Positions 32,987 through 41,000 of a DNA stretch of 64,000 nt are shown piece by piece. The stretch comes from CAZXGD01 sp046350455 (GTDB taxonomy: Bacteria > Planctomycetota > Phycisphaerae > Phycisphaerales > SM1A02), in assembly GCA_046350455.1 (NCBI GenBank), contig JAXMAM010000002.1, positions 124,001-188,000 on the forward strand, in the 5' to 3' direction. Each line of letters opens with the position of its first letter. Within the stretch, counting starts at the first letter, position 1. The notes under the pieces were generated by a model. It was given only the letters and a program-made list of their open reading frames with translations. It did no database searches and was not told the DNA's origin. The position numbers and the translations under genes were made by a program.

Positions 32987-33730
32987 ATGAAGACCGAAGC
33001 CATCGTTGAACAGCTCTTCCAGCACCTGGTGTCGGGCCACCGCACCGACACCGCCCGGTTTGTGACCACCGTGCGCAACCAGGGCATCTCTTCTGAAGCG
33101 CTGGTGAACGAGGTCTTCTGGCCCCTGCATGAGATGCTGGTCAAGCTGCACAAGCACGGCCAGCTCAGCCGCCTGAACTACAACTACGCCACGCGCCTCC
33201 TGCGCCAGACCTCCTGCGTGACTGCCAAGGAGCACGTGAAGGGCCCCAGCCGCCAGCAGCGCGTGCTGCTCTTCTGCGGCCCCACCGAGGGCGAGGAGCT
33301 GGGCGCCCAGCTGGCCACAGACCTGCTGGAAGCCGCTGGTTTTGAGGTGTATTTCGGTGGCGCTGGCGTGGCCAACGACGAGATCCTAGGTGAGTTGCGC
33401 GAGCTGAAGCCCACCTACCTGGTGATGTGGGCCTCGGCCGCCCAGGACGCCCCAGCCATCCGCGAACTGATTGACACCGTGCGCGAGATCGGCGGCCACC
33501 CCAACCTGAAGATCGTGTGCGGCGGCGGCGTGTTCAACCGGGCCCCGGGCCTGGCAGAAGAGATCGGCGCCCATGCCACCGCCAGCACACCGGCTGCGCT
33601 GGTGGGCACCCTCACCAACGCAGACATCGCAGCCACCCGCGCTGCCAAGACAGCCACCGCAGGAACCACCGCAGGCACCACCGCTGCAGCCCGGACCACC
33701 CGGACGGCCCGGACTGCCAAGGTGGCCTGA
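32987..33730 (+). CDS. Cobalamin-binding-fold protein with degenerate B12 motifs
   Basis: 247 residues from ATG 32987, with GGAG 9 bases upstream. Residues 1-85 resemble the helical B12-binding_2 domain and 90-215 the Rossmann-like B12-binding domain (VLLFCGPTEGEELGAQLATDLLEAAGFEVYFGG; IVCGGGVFN). The usual lower-ligand motif (ExxHxxG or DxHxxG) is TEGEELG, with Glu in place of His, and the helical-domain WxxxEH motif is also absent. Cobalamin binding is therefore doubtful. The tail from about 216 is a low-complexity Ala/Thr/Arg stretch. A strong terminator follows, then an ECF sigma gene on the same strand. A sensor or scaffold role is inference. Confidence 0.75.
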   Translation: MKTEAIVEQLFQHLVSGHRTDTARFVTTVRNQGISSEALVNEVFWPLHEMLVKLHKHGQLSRLNYNYATRLLRQTSCVTAKEHVKGPSRQQRVLLFCGPTEGEELGAQLATDLLEAAGFEVYFGGAGVANDEILGELRELKPTYLVMWASAAQDAPAIRELIDTVREIGGHPNLKIVCGGGVFNRAPGLAEEIGAHATASTPAALVGTLTNADIAATRAAKTATAGTTAGTTAAARTTRTARTAKVA

Positions 33731-33763
33731 CCCAGCCTTCGCCCGGACAGGGCAGGACCTCCA

Positions 33764-33809
33764 GCGCTGCCTGCCAGCCCCGACGGACTGGCGGGCAGCG
33801 CCCCTTTTT
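33764..33809 (+). terminator. Rho-independent terminator
   Basis: A 14-bp stem (33764-33777 with 33788-33801, one G-U pair, 10-base loop) is followed by CCC and a run of five T. It begins 34 bases after the stop of the cobalamin-fold gene and separates its transcript from the sigma-factor gene. Confidence 0.88.
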
Positions 33810-33851
33810 GGAGCAACCAGCGGGGGTGGGGGCGGTAGGCTAGGAGCCCTG

Positions 33852-34439
33852 ATGCTCAGCAAGTCCCATGAGACCCGCCTCATCCGCCGTGCCCAGCAGG
33901 GCGATGGCGATGCTGTGGAGGAGCTGATCCAGGAGCACCAGGACGCCCTGTACGCCTTCATGCTCCGCCTGTCTGGCCGGCCTGACGTGGCGGAAGACAT
34001 GGTGCAGGAAGCGTTCGTGCGGGTCATCACCAACATTGACCGCTTTGACACGCGGTTCCGGTTCTCCACCTGGCTGTTCACCATCGCGCGTCGCCTGTAT
34101 GTGAACCACATCCAGAAGCACCGCCCAGCCAGCGAGAGCGGCATCGTGGACCTGTGGGAAGGCACCACCGAGCGTCCAGAGGACCTCCTGGTGGTGGAGG
34201 AGAAGCGCGACCACCTGCGCCGCATCCTGGATGTGGCCATCGGGTGCCTGACGCCGCTGCAGCGCGAGATCGTGACGCTGTTCCATCAGCAGCACTGGTC
34301 CATCGAGGCAGTGAGCTCGCACCTGTCCATGCCGGAAGGCACGATCAAGAGCCATCTGCACCGCGCCCGGCGGCGCATGCAGGCGGCCATTCACGGCGAC
34401 GAGCACTTGGCCAGGAAGGCCGAGGAGGTGCTGGAATGA
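33852..34439 (+). CDS. ECF-type RNA polymerase sigma factor
   Basis: 195 residues from ATG 33852, with AGGAG 6 bases upstream. Region 2 is ALYAFMLRLSGRPDVAEDMVQEAFVRVI followed by the FRFSTWLFTIARRLYVNH promoter-melting segment. Region 4 is LTPLQREIVTLFHQQHWSIEAVSSHLSMPEGTIKSHLHRARRRM. No extra domains. Its stop overlaps the start of a one-helix membrane protein (ATGA), the usual arrangement for an anti-sigma partner. The regulon and inducing signal are unknown. The cobalamin-fold gene just upstream is a candidate input but is transcribed separately. Confidence 0.93.
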   Translation: MLSKSHETRLIRRAQQGDGDAVEELIQEHQDALYAFMLRLSGRPDVAEDMVQEAFVRVITNIDRFDTRFRFSTWLFTIARRLYVNHIQKHRPASESGIVDLWEGTTERPEDLLVVEEKRDHLRRILDVAIGCLTPLQREIVTLFHQQHWSIEAVSSHLSMPEGTIKSHLHRARRRMQAAIHGDEHLARKAEEVLE

Positions 34440-34831
34440 GCTCCCACGGACGGGATGGCGATGGTTCGCCCGATGTCACAGCCCGCGTGATGCAGCGGCT
34501 GGGGTACGTGCAGGCGGATGCGCGGCGCGCGCGTTCGCTGCGCATGCGCACCCTGTGGCTGCGCATCGTGCAGGGCATGACCATGGTCTCTGCTGCAGTG
34601 CTGGGCGCCATCTGGTGGTTTGGTGGCCACGCGCCAGCGCCAGCACAGCCTGCCATGGTGGAGACGCTGCGCAGCTCGGTGGTGCGCGGCCAGAGTGATC
34701 TAAACGGCCTCTTCGCTGCGCTGCCGCGTTTGCCGCAGACCAGCGTGGTGGTGCAGGTGGAAGGCCCGATGCCGGCAGACCCGCCGACTGCATCGTTGCT
34801 GGAAGCTGCGCCTGAGTTCCGCAGCTACTAG
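34436..34831 (+). CDS. Probable anti-sigma-type membrane protein
   Basis: 131 residues, ATG 34436 coupled to the sigma gene. About 45 cytoplasmic residues (with VTARVMQRLGYVQADARRARSLR) precede one membrane helix (about 46-66) and a periplasmic tail of about 65 residues. No zinc-binding HxxxCxxC motif of ZAS-type anti-sigma factors is present, so the assignment rests on position and topology only. A short perfect hairpin (34835-34850) follows the stop. Confidence 0.55.
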   Translation: MSSHGRDGDGSPDVTARVMQRLGYVQADARRARSLRMRTLWLRIVQGMTMVSAAVLGAIWWFGGHAPAPAQPAMVETLRSSVVRGQSDLNGLFAALPRLPQTSVVVQVEGPMPADPPTASLLEAAPEFRSY

Positions 34832-34858
34832 TCACGGCGCGGCTGCGCCGATCTGCGC

Positions 34859-36379
34859 ATGCTGGCTGTCCTTGCAAGTCTGGTTCTGCTGACAGCACCT
34901 CCTGGGGATGGTGCCTTTCAGCCCATGGCTGTGGTGCCGCCCGATGCTGCGCTGGTGGTGCGCGTGCGCGACGCCGCTGGCCTGCGCAGGGATCCCTCCT
35001 TTGGCGCAGCGCAGGCAGCGCTTGGCAGGTTTGCCGGCGACCGCATGCTGAGCATGGCGTGGGGCGCCATGGCCAGCCAGATGGCCACCGACCCAGCAGC
35101 GCTGTTCGATTCGGTGCTGGGCACCGACGCCACCTACGCAGAGCGCATGCGCGACGGCCAGCTGGAGTGGGCGGTGCTCACTCGCCTGGATCAGCCCACC
35201 TACGACCGCCTGGTGGAGCATCTGAAGCCAGCCATGCTGGGTGGCGGCACCGTGGCGTTCGCGCCGCAAGGCCTGGTGGCGGCGTGGCGAGCGCCGTACC
35301 TGGTGGTTGGTTCCAAGGACCATGCTGGCCTGTGGAAGGAGATGCTGGCGCGCGTGGAGACCACAGCGCCTTCCTTGGCAGACCAGGCGGAAGTCAAGCA
35401 TGCGGCCACGTGGCCGGCAGGGCGCATCGAAGTGGTGGCGCGCACTGCCAAGGGTGGCATGGTGACTGCCAGCGCCACGCTGCAGGATGGCGCGCTGATG
35501 GTGCGCCACAGCAGCCACTGGCCCCAGCCACTCCTCCATGTGGCGCCTGGCGCCGCAGCGGATGTGGGGCTCCTGGCGCCGTTCGCACAGGATTCGATGG
35601 CTGTGTTTGCCATGAATCCGTGGCGGGGCGCGCTGGATCCATCGGAGCCAGTGGATGCGCTGCTGCTGGAGGGCCGCATGGACGACGCCATGCGCACCAA
35701 CATGGGCGCGCGCCAGCTGCTGGTGGTGGCAGACCGGGCCATGGAGGGGTCGCGCCTGCGCGCGCCCTCGCTTGGGCTGGCCTTTGAGGTGCGCGACGCG
35801 GTGCTGGCAGAGAAGCAGTGGGACGCCTGGGCGCAGCGGCTGACCGAGCAGATGGCAGCCCGCGCCAAGCTGCCAGTGCCGCCCGCGCCTGCGCTCCAGC
35901 CAGGCAAGCCCAGGGTGGCGCAGATGGAGGCGCTCTTTCGCAGCGTGTTCGCAGACCACCCGCTGGCCCGCGGCATGGATCTGTGCTGGATGACCCTCAG
36001 CACGCCCAACGGCGCCTGGCAGCTGCTGGCCACCGATCCAGCGCTGCTGGAGCGTCTGTCCAGCCGCATTGGCGGGGCGGTGCGCACCCCTGCGCCAGGC
36101 GAATGGCACGAGGTGGGCGCTGTGCGTGGTGGCGCCATCGCAGCGCACTTGCGCTCGTGGACCAGCGAGGCTGCAGCGTTCCTGCCAGAGGCGCCGGATG
36201 CGTTTGTGACTGGCGTGAACCTAGCAGCCGAACTGGCCAGCGTGGCGGACCAGCTGGAGTGGCGCGCGCGCGCGCCAGACGACCAGCACATCGAGGGCGA
36301 AGTGCTGCTGCGCCTGCGGCCTGCAGCGCCGCCGGCCACGCCACCCGCCACCACGCCTCCACCCAAGGCATCCCTGTGA
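34859..36379 (+). CDS. Secreted protein of unknown function
   Basis: 506 residues from ATG 34859 with a short signal peptide (MLAVLASLVLLTAPPGDG). The rest is a soluble, Ala-rich protein with a repeated-looking alpha/beta pattern, for example PDAALVVRVRDAAGLRRDPSF and AVLTRLDQPTYDRLVEHL. This recalls DUF3352-like or other planctomycete secreted proteins, but I cannot assign a family. A Pro/Ala/Thr-rich tail ends it. Its stop overlaps the tilS start as GTGA, so the two are co-translated. Confidence 0.6.
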   Translation: MLAVLASLVLLTAPPGDGAFQPMAVVPPDAALVVRVRDAAGLRRDPSFGAAQAALGRFAGDRMLSMAWGAMASQMATDPAALFDSVLGTDATYAERMRDGQLEWAVLTRLDQPTYDRLVEHLKPAMLGGGTVAFAPQGLVAAWRAPYLVVGSKDHAGLWKEMLARVETTAPSLADQAEVKHAATWPAGRIEVVARTAKGGMVTASATLQDGALMVRHSSHWPQPLLHVAPGAAADVGLLAPFAQDSMAVFAMNPWRGALDPSEPVDALLLEGRMDDAMRTNMGARQLLVVADRAMEGSRLRAPSLGLAFEVRDAVLAEKQWDAWAQRLTEQMAARAKLPVPPAPALQPGKPRVAQMEALFRSVFADHPLARGMDLCWMTLSTPNGAWQLLATDPALLERLSSRIGGAVRTPAPGEWHEVGAVRGGAIAAHLRSWTSEAAAFLPEAPDAFVTGVNLAAELASVADQLEWRARAPDDQHIEGEVLLRLRPAAPPATPPATTPPPKASL

Positions 36380-37398
36380 AACCAGATCAGGTGCTGCTGC
36401 TGGCCGGGCGTCATGCCTTGGCTCATACTCTGGAGGAGTCGCTGCGCGCCGCGCGCGTGCCAGACAACGCTGCCGTGGTGCTGGCTGTGAGCGGTGGCGC
36501 AGACTCCATGGCGTTGCTGGCGGTGGGTGCAGCGCTGGCTGCGCGCCGCCGCTTGCGCGCAGTGGCGGTGCACGTGGACCACGGCCTCCGCTCAGCGTCG
36601 CAGGAAGAGGGTGATCTGGTGGAGCAGACAGCGCAGGCGCTGGGTGTGCCAGTCATCCGCTGCGCGCTCAATCTGGACCGGGGGGCCAACCTTGCGGCAC
36701 GCGCCCGCCGCGCGCGCTACCAGGCGCTGGCCCGTGCAGCAGCCCAGGCTGGCAGCCAGTGGATCGCCACCGCGCACCACGCAGATGACCAGCTGGAAAC
36801 CATGCTGCTGGCCATGGCACGCGGCACAGGGCTGCGCGGACTGGGTGGCATGCGTCCGCGGCGGCTGCAGACATCCGTTGCGCCAGAACGCGTGTGGTTG
36901 GTGCGGCCGCTGCTGCACACCACGCGCGCAGACCTCCGTGCTGCCTGCGCTGCATGGGGGCTTGCGTGGGCGGAAGATCCAAGCAACACCAACCTGACCT
37001 CCCCACGCGCGCGCGTGCGCGCCCAGGTGACGCCCGTGCTCCATGCGCTGGCGCCCGGCGCCGCAGTGCGGGCAGCGCGCACCGCAGCCATGGCGCAGTG
37101 GGGTGCAGCAGAGCTGCGCCGGCAGGCTGCTGCGCTGGCTGCACAGGCGCACACTCCCAGTGGCTGGGACCGGCGTGTGCTGCGCACGGCTCCGCTGCCA
37201 GTGCTGGCAGAGTTCGTGCGGAGGCATGCGCAGGTGCCGCCGCGCCGCGTGCCGGGGGCGCTGGCGTGGGAGGTGGCGCAGGCGATCAAGCAGGAAGGCA
37301 GCCGAGCGCGGACCTGGCAGGTGGCGCCAGGCATCCAGCTGCGCCTCGGCGCGCGCACCTACGGCTGCGGTGGCGGCGGCTGCCGGCAGCGGTCGTAG
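36376..37398 (+). CDS. tilS: tRNA(Ile)-lysidine synthase
   Basis: 340 residues from GTG 36376, overlapping the previous stop. The ATP-pyrophosphatase P-loop SGGADS is at residues 39-44. HVDHGLRSAS, ANLAARARRARYQAL, TAHHADDQLETMLLAMARGTG and WAEDPSNTN are typical TilS. It converts C34 of the tRNA-Ile CAU anticodon into lysidine so that AUA is read as Ile. The length suggests the N-terminal catalytic plus middle domain without the full C-terminal domain of the E. coli enzyme. Its 3' end overlaps the convergent gene by 40 bases. Confidence 0.93.
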   Translation: MKPDQVLLLAGRHALAHTLEESLRAARVPDNAAVVLAVSGGADSMALLAVGAALAARRRLRAVAVHVDHGLRSASQEEGDLVEQTAQALGVPVIRCALNLDRGANLAARARRARYQALARAAAQAGSQWIATAHHADDQLETMLLAMARGTGLRGLGGMRPRRLQTSVAPERVWLVRPLLHTTRADLRAACAAWGLAWAEDPSNTNLTSPRARVRAQVTPVLHALAPGAAVRAARTAAMAQWGAAELRRQAAALAAQAHTPSGWDRRVLRTAPLPVLAEFVRRHAQVPPRRVPGALAWEVAQAIKQEGSRARTWQVAPGIQLRLGARTYGCGGGGCRQRS

Positions 37399-38315
37399 TT
37401 GACGGCTTCCACGCAGGTGATCACGCCGTCCTCCACCTTGACGATGGTGGGTGTGGTCACAATCCAGCGGGTGTTGCCTGGCAGCTTGAAGCGCGTGCAG
37501 TCCTGGCACTCCACGTCGCCCAGCTGGTCCCCCGCCAGCACCGTCTCATCAGGTGCGTGGGGGACCTCGATGGCGATGACGTCAAAGGCGTTGTTGCCTG
37601 GGAAGTACGTGCGGAAGATCTCATGGCACCGGCTGCACGTGGGCTGGTAGAGGACGATCCACTTGGTGCCCTCCAGCGTGATGGGCGTCACCTTGGGCAG
37701 GTACTTGGAGAGCCCTGTTTCTGGCACGCGGTGGCCCACCCAGTCATCAGTGTTCAGCGCGATGCTGGGAACGCCTCCCACGCCGCGGATCGTTCGGTCG
37801 GCCACCACCACGCGGGTAGCGATGCCGCCCGCGATCATCACGATGAAGATGGCCAGCAGCACCCGCCAGGGCGTGATGCGACCCGTGGAGGCTGTTCCCT
37901 CCTTGGCCGCTGCCTTGGCTGCTTCGGAGGAGAGGTTGAGCAGGAGCAGGCCTCCGCCACCCACCACCAGCAGCGTGACCGGCCACGACCACGCTGATGC
38001 CGGAAGGGCTCCGTTTCCGGGCGCGTTGAACAAGGTGGAGAACTCCGCCAGGCTGCTGAACGCCATCCCTGCAAAGGTGGCCCACGCCAGCGGCGCAGCC
38101 AGCCTGCGGTAGAGCACAGACAGGGCGGCTCCAGCCAGCTCCAGGCCGATGAGGAGCCGCACCATGTTGACGGGGCCGATGCCGGTCTTCACCGCTGCGT
38201 TGGCCAGCCATGCAGAGAGGCTGTCCGCGCCTTGGCTGAACTGGATGATGGCCAGCGTCAGCAGGACGATGGGCAGCGCGACGCGTGTGAGTGCGGTGCG
38301 GAGTGTCAGGAGCAT
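37359..38315 (-). CDS. DoxX/MauE-like membrane protein with thioredoxin-like domain
   Basis: 318 residues. About five membrane helices in the first 170 residues resemble MauE/DoxX proteins. A periplasmic thioredoxin-like domain follows, with CxxC at Cys227/Cys230 (YQPTCSRCHEIF) and a second CxxC at Cys270/Cys273 (VECQDC). It lies 3 bases after the gene at 38319-39521, which has the same plan and matching second CxxC, so the two look like tandem paralogues. A role in thiol-disulfide exchange outside the cytoplasm is inferred. The 3' end overlaps tilS by 40 bases. Confidence 0.75.
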   Translation of the reverse strand: MLLTLRTALTRVALPIVLLTLAIIQFSQGADSLSAWLANAAVKTGIGPVNMVRLLIGLELAGAALSVLYRRLAAPLAWATFAGMAFSSLAEFSTLFNAPGNGALPASAWSWPVTLLVVGGGGLLLLNLSSEAAKAAAKEGTASTGRITPWRVLLAIFIVMIAGGIATRVVVADRTIRGVGGVPSIALNTDDWVGHRVPETGLSKYLPKVTPITLEGTKWIVLYQPTCSRCHEIFRTYFPGNNAFDVIAIEVPHAPDETVLAGDQLGDVECQDCTRFKLPGNTRWIVTTPTIVKVEDGVITCVEAVNYDRCRQPPPPQP

Positions 38316-38318
38316 GGG

Positions 38319-39521
38319 CTACTTGCCTGCGTTCAGGGTCTTGCGCACAGCCTCTGGCTTGTCAACATCAGCGCACACGTCCAGCACGATGCCGTCCTTC
38401 ACGGTCATCAGCACGGGCGTCTGAATGACGTAGGGCACGCCCTTGACCAGCATGGCCATCTTGCAGTTGACGCAGGGATTCTCCAGCGGCTCGCCAGTGG
38501 CATCCGGGATGATCACCGCCACGGTGGTGGTGTCCAGCGGACCGCTGAAGTACTGGTTGAGGAGTTCGTGGCAGTGGTCGCAGTCCTCGCGCATGAAGAC
38601 GATGTGCAGACGGCCTTCGTTCAGGTTGACTGGCAGCGGCCGCTGGATGATGAGGGCCAGATCCTGCTGGTCCAGGCGCTTGCCAGCCCACTTTTCAAAC
38701 TCCGGCGCGTAGTACTGCTGCAGCTTGGGGGGCGCTGGTGGCCACGGCCGCGGACCATCTGCCGGCACGGCTGGCACGGCTGGCTGCGGCTGGCTGGGCT
38801 GCGCGGAAGGTGGCGCAGGCGGCGGCGTGGGAGGATCGACGGGCGGAGTGGGCGGAGTGGGCCGAGTGGTCTGGGTGGTCTGGTTGGTCTGTGTGGTCTG
38901 CGAGGTGTGCGGCTCTGGCGTGGCGGGCTGCCACGTGAAGGCCAGGAGCGCACCTGCAGCGCCAGCCAGGACGATGGATCCAGCGGTCTTGGCCACCTTG
39001 CGTCCGCTGCTCGCGCACCGGCGGACTGGCAGCGCCAACACGCCCACCAGCATGGCGCCATCCACCATCATCATCACCCACGGTGGCGGGCCGCTGGCGC
39101 CAAAGCAGCCACAGCTGCCCTGACCCTGCATGAGGAGCACACCCAGGATGAGCACGAACAGCGCCATCACGCCGCCCGCCACCCAGCGGGAGACTGACGG
39201 CACCAGCACCATGATGAGCGCCAGCGCCAGCTCGATGGCCACGATGGTGCGCAGCGCTGGGCCGTAGAACTCCTGCTTGCTCAGGCTGAAGCCGTCTGCC
39301 AACGCGTCCAACACGGCGCGCACCGGCAGCGGCAGGAGGGCCGGGTTCATCTCTGTGAGCTTGAACACGGCGCCAGCAGTCAGCCACGCTGGAACGATGC
39401 CGCGTGCCAGCAGGGTGCCCACCATCTCCGCTGGCGTCCAGGGGCCGCCTGGCGCGCTGCCCAGGCTGGGTGAACTGGGCGTGGTGGGCGGATGGCTGCT
39501 GACGGCTGGTCCTGGGTTCAT
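38319..39521 (-). CDS. MauE-like membrane protein with thioredoxin-like domain
   Basis: 400 residues from ATG 39521. Four or so helices (about 40-165) include the SCGCFG motif (137-141) typical of MauE-type proteins, which support disulfide formation in methylamine dehydrogenase maturation. A further helix (about 180-197), a Thr/Gln/Pro-rich linker (about 200-265) and a thioredoxin-like domain follow, with CxxC at Cys314/Cys317 (REDCDHCHELL) and Cys350/Cys353 (NPCVNCKM). The linker is encoded by near-tandem repeats. First gene of a two-gene unit with the paralogue at 37359-38315. Confidence 0.78.
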   Translation of the reverse strand: MNPGPAVSSHPPTTPSSPSLGSAPGGPWTPAEMVGTLLARGIVPAWLTAGAVFKLTEMNPALLPLPVRAVLDALADGFSLSKQEFYGPALRTIVAIELALALIMVLVPSVSRWVAGGVMALFVLILGVLLMQGQGSCGCFGASGPPPWVMMMVDGAMLVGVLALPVRRCASSGRKVAKTAGSIVLAGAAGALLAFTWQPATPEPHTSQTTQTNQTTQTTRPTPPTPPVDPPTPPPAPPSAQPSQPQPAVPAVPADGPRPWPPAPPKLQQYYAPEFEKWAGKRLDQQDLALIIQRPLPVNLNEGRLHIVFMREDCDHCHELLNQYFSGPLDTTTVAVIIPDATGEPLENPCVNCKMAMLVKGVPYVIQTPVLMTVKDGIVLDVCADVDKPEAVRKTLNAGK

Positions 39522-39623
39522 GGCTGTGGAGCGCAGATGATAGGTGCCGCACAGAAAGCCGTCCGCGCGGGTAGGGTGGTGCAACAAGCGGCCGGTCCAG
39601 GCGCTGTCTTGCGGGAGAGCAAC

Positions 39624-41000
39624 ATGCCAGTCTTTGTGCGAACCAGCACCATGCCAGCGCCGCTCGCCGCCCTCAGCGCGTGGCATTTCAGGCCACGAGC
39701 GATTGATCGCATGGTGCCTCCGTGGGAGCACGTGGAGATCCTGGAGCGCGGCTCTCCTGCGCAGCCTGGCTCGCTGGCCAAGATGAAGATTCGCGTGCTG
39801 GGCATGGCTGTGGACCTGGAGGCCCGGCATGAAGACGCGCAGCCAGACCACGGGTTCACCGATGTGCAGGTGAAGGGACCCTTTGCGTCCTGGACGCATC
39901 GCCATTCGTTTATGGCCCACGGCGCCGACCAGAGCGTGCTGGAGGACCGCATCAGCTACGAGCTGCCGGGCGGGATGGTTGGACGCATGCTGGGCGGTGC
40001 CACCATGCAGGCCAGGCTGGAGCGGAACTTTGCGTGGCGCCATCAGCGCCTGCGCCACGACCTGACCCATCATCTGCCCTTTGGAGATGAGCGCCTCAGC
40101 GTGGCGGTCAGCGGCACCAACGGCCTGGTGGGCAGCGCGCTGGTTCCGTTTCTGACCACGGGCGGGCACAGCGTGAAGCGCATCGTGCGAAAGGCGCGTG
40201 AGGCATCGGAAGGCGATGTATTGTGGGATCCGGACCGCAACACCTTCGATGCTGCAGCGCTGGAAGGGCTGGACGCCGTGGTGCACCTGGCTGGAGCTGG
40301 CATCGCGGACCAGTCGTGGTCCCAGGAGCGCAAGCGCCTCATCGTGGACAGCCGCGTGGGAAGCACAGAAGCCCTGGCCCGCACACTGGCTGGGCTGCGC
40401 AATCCGCCCAAGGTGCTGGTGTGCGCCAGCGCCATCGGGTTCTACGGGTCGCGTTCAGCAGAGGAAACGCTTACAGAGCAGTCCAAGCCCGGGCAAGGCT
40501 TCCTGTCCGAAACCTGCCTTGCCTGGGAAGCAGCAGCCGACGCAGCGCGCGCGGCTGGCATCCGCGTGGTGCACGTGCGCATCGGCGTGGTGCTGGCTGG
40601 ACAGGGCGGCATCCTGGGCAAGCTCTTCATGCCCTTCAAGATGGGCATGGGCGGACGCGTGGGAGACGGCACGCAGGTGATGAGCTGGGTGGACCTGGAT
40701 GACCTGCTGGGCATCATGCGCTTTGTGATGAGCAGGCCAGTGCAGGGGCCGGTGAACGCAGTCTCGCCAGAGCCAGTCTCCAACATGCTCTTCAGCAAGC
40801 TGATGGGCGCAGTGCTCAAGCGGCCAGCGCTGGCGCCGCTGCCAGCCCCAGTGGTGCAGGCCATGTTTGGCGAGATGGGCCGCGAGTTGCTTCTGGGCGG
40901 CGCGCGCGTGGAGCCAGCGGTGCTCAAGGCTGCTGGGTTCCAGTGGGTGCTGCCCTCGCTGGAGCCAGCGCTGCGCTTTGAGACCGGCCACTACACCTGA
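39624..41000 (+). CDS. TIGR01777-type (SDR39U1) NAD(P)-binding epimerase with N-terminal SRPBCC domain
   Basis: 458 residues from ATG 39624 (GGGAG upstream). Residues 1-145 resemble the ligand-binding SRPBCC/START-like domain often fused to this family (GFTDVQVKGPFASWTHRHSF). The rest is an extended SDR with AVSGTNGLVGSALVPFL as the nucleotide-binding loop, VVHLAGAGIADQSWSQERK, SAIGFYG with the active-site Tyr, and SWVDLDDLLGIMRF. Substrate unknown; the family is linked loosely to cell division (SulA-like epimerase YfcH). Ends with a 10-base overlap with the convergent CNNM gene. Confidence 0.88.
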   Translation: MPVFVRTSTMPAPLAALSAWHFRPRAIDRMVPPWEHVEILERGSPAQPGSLAKMKIRVLGMAVDLEARHEDAQPDHGFTDVQVKGPFASWTHRHSFMAHGADQSVLEDRISYELPGGMVGRMLGGATMQARLERNFAWRHQRLRHDLTHHLPFGDERLSVAVSGTNGLVGSALVPFLTTGGHSVKRIVRKAREASEGDVLWDPDRNTFDAAALEGLDAVVHLAGAGIADQSWSQERKRLIVDSRVGSTEALARTLAGLRNPPKVLVCASAIGFYGSRSAEETLTEQSKPGQGFLSETCLAWEAAADAARAAGIRVVHVRIGVVLAGQGGILGKLFMPFKMGMGGRVGDGTQVMSWVDLDDLLGIMRFVMSRPVQGPVNAVSPEPVSNMLFSKLMGAVLKRPALAPLPAPVVQAMFGEMGRELLLGGARVEPAVLKAAGFQWVLPSLEPALRFETGHYT

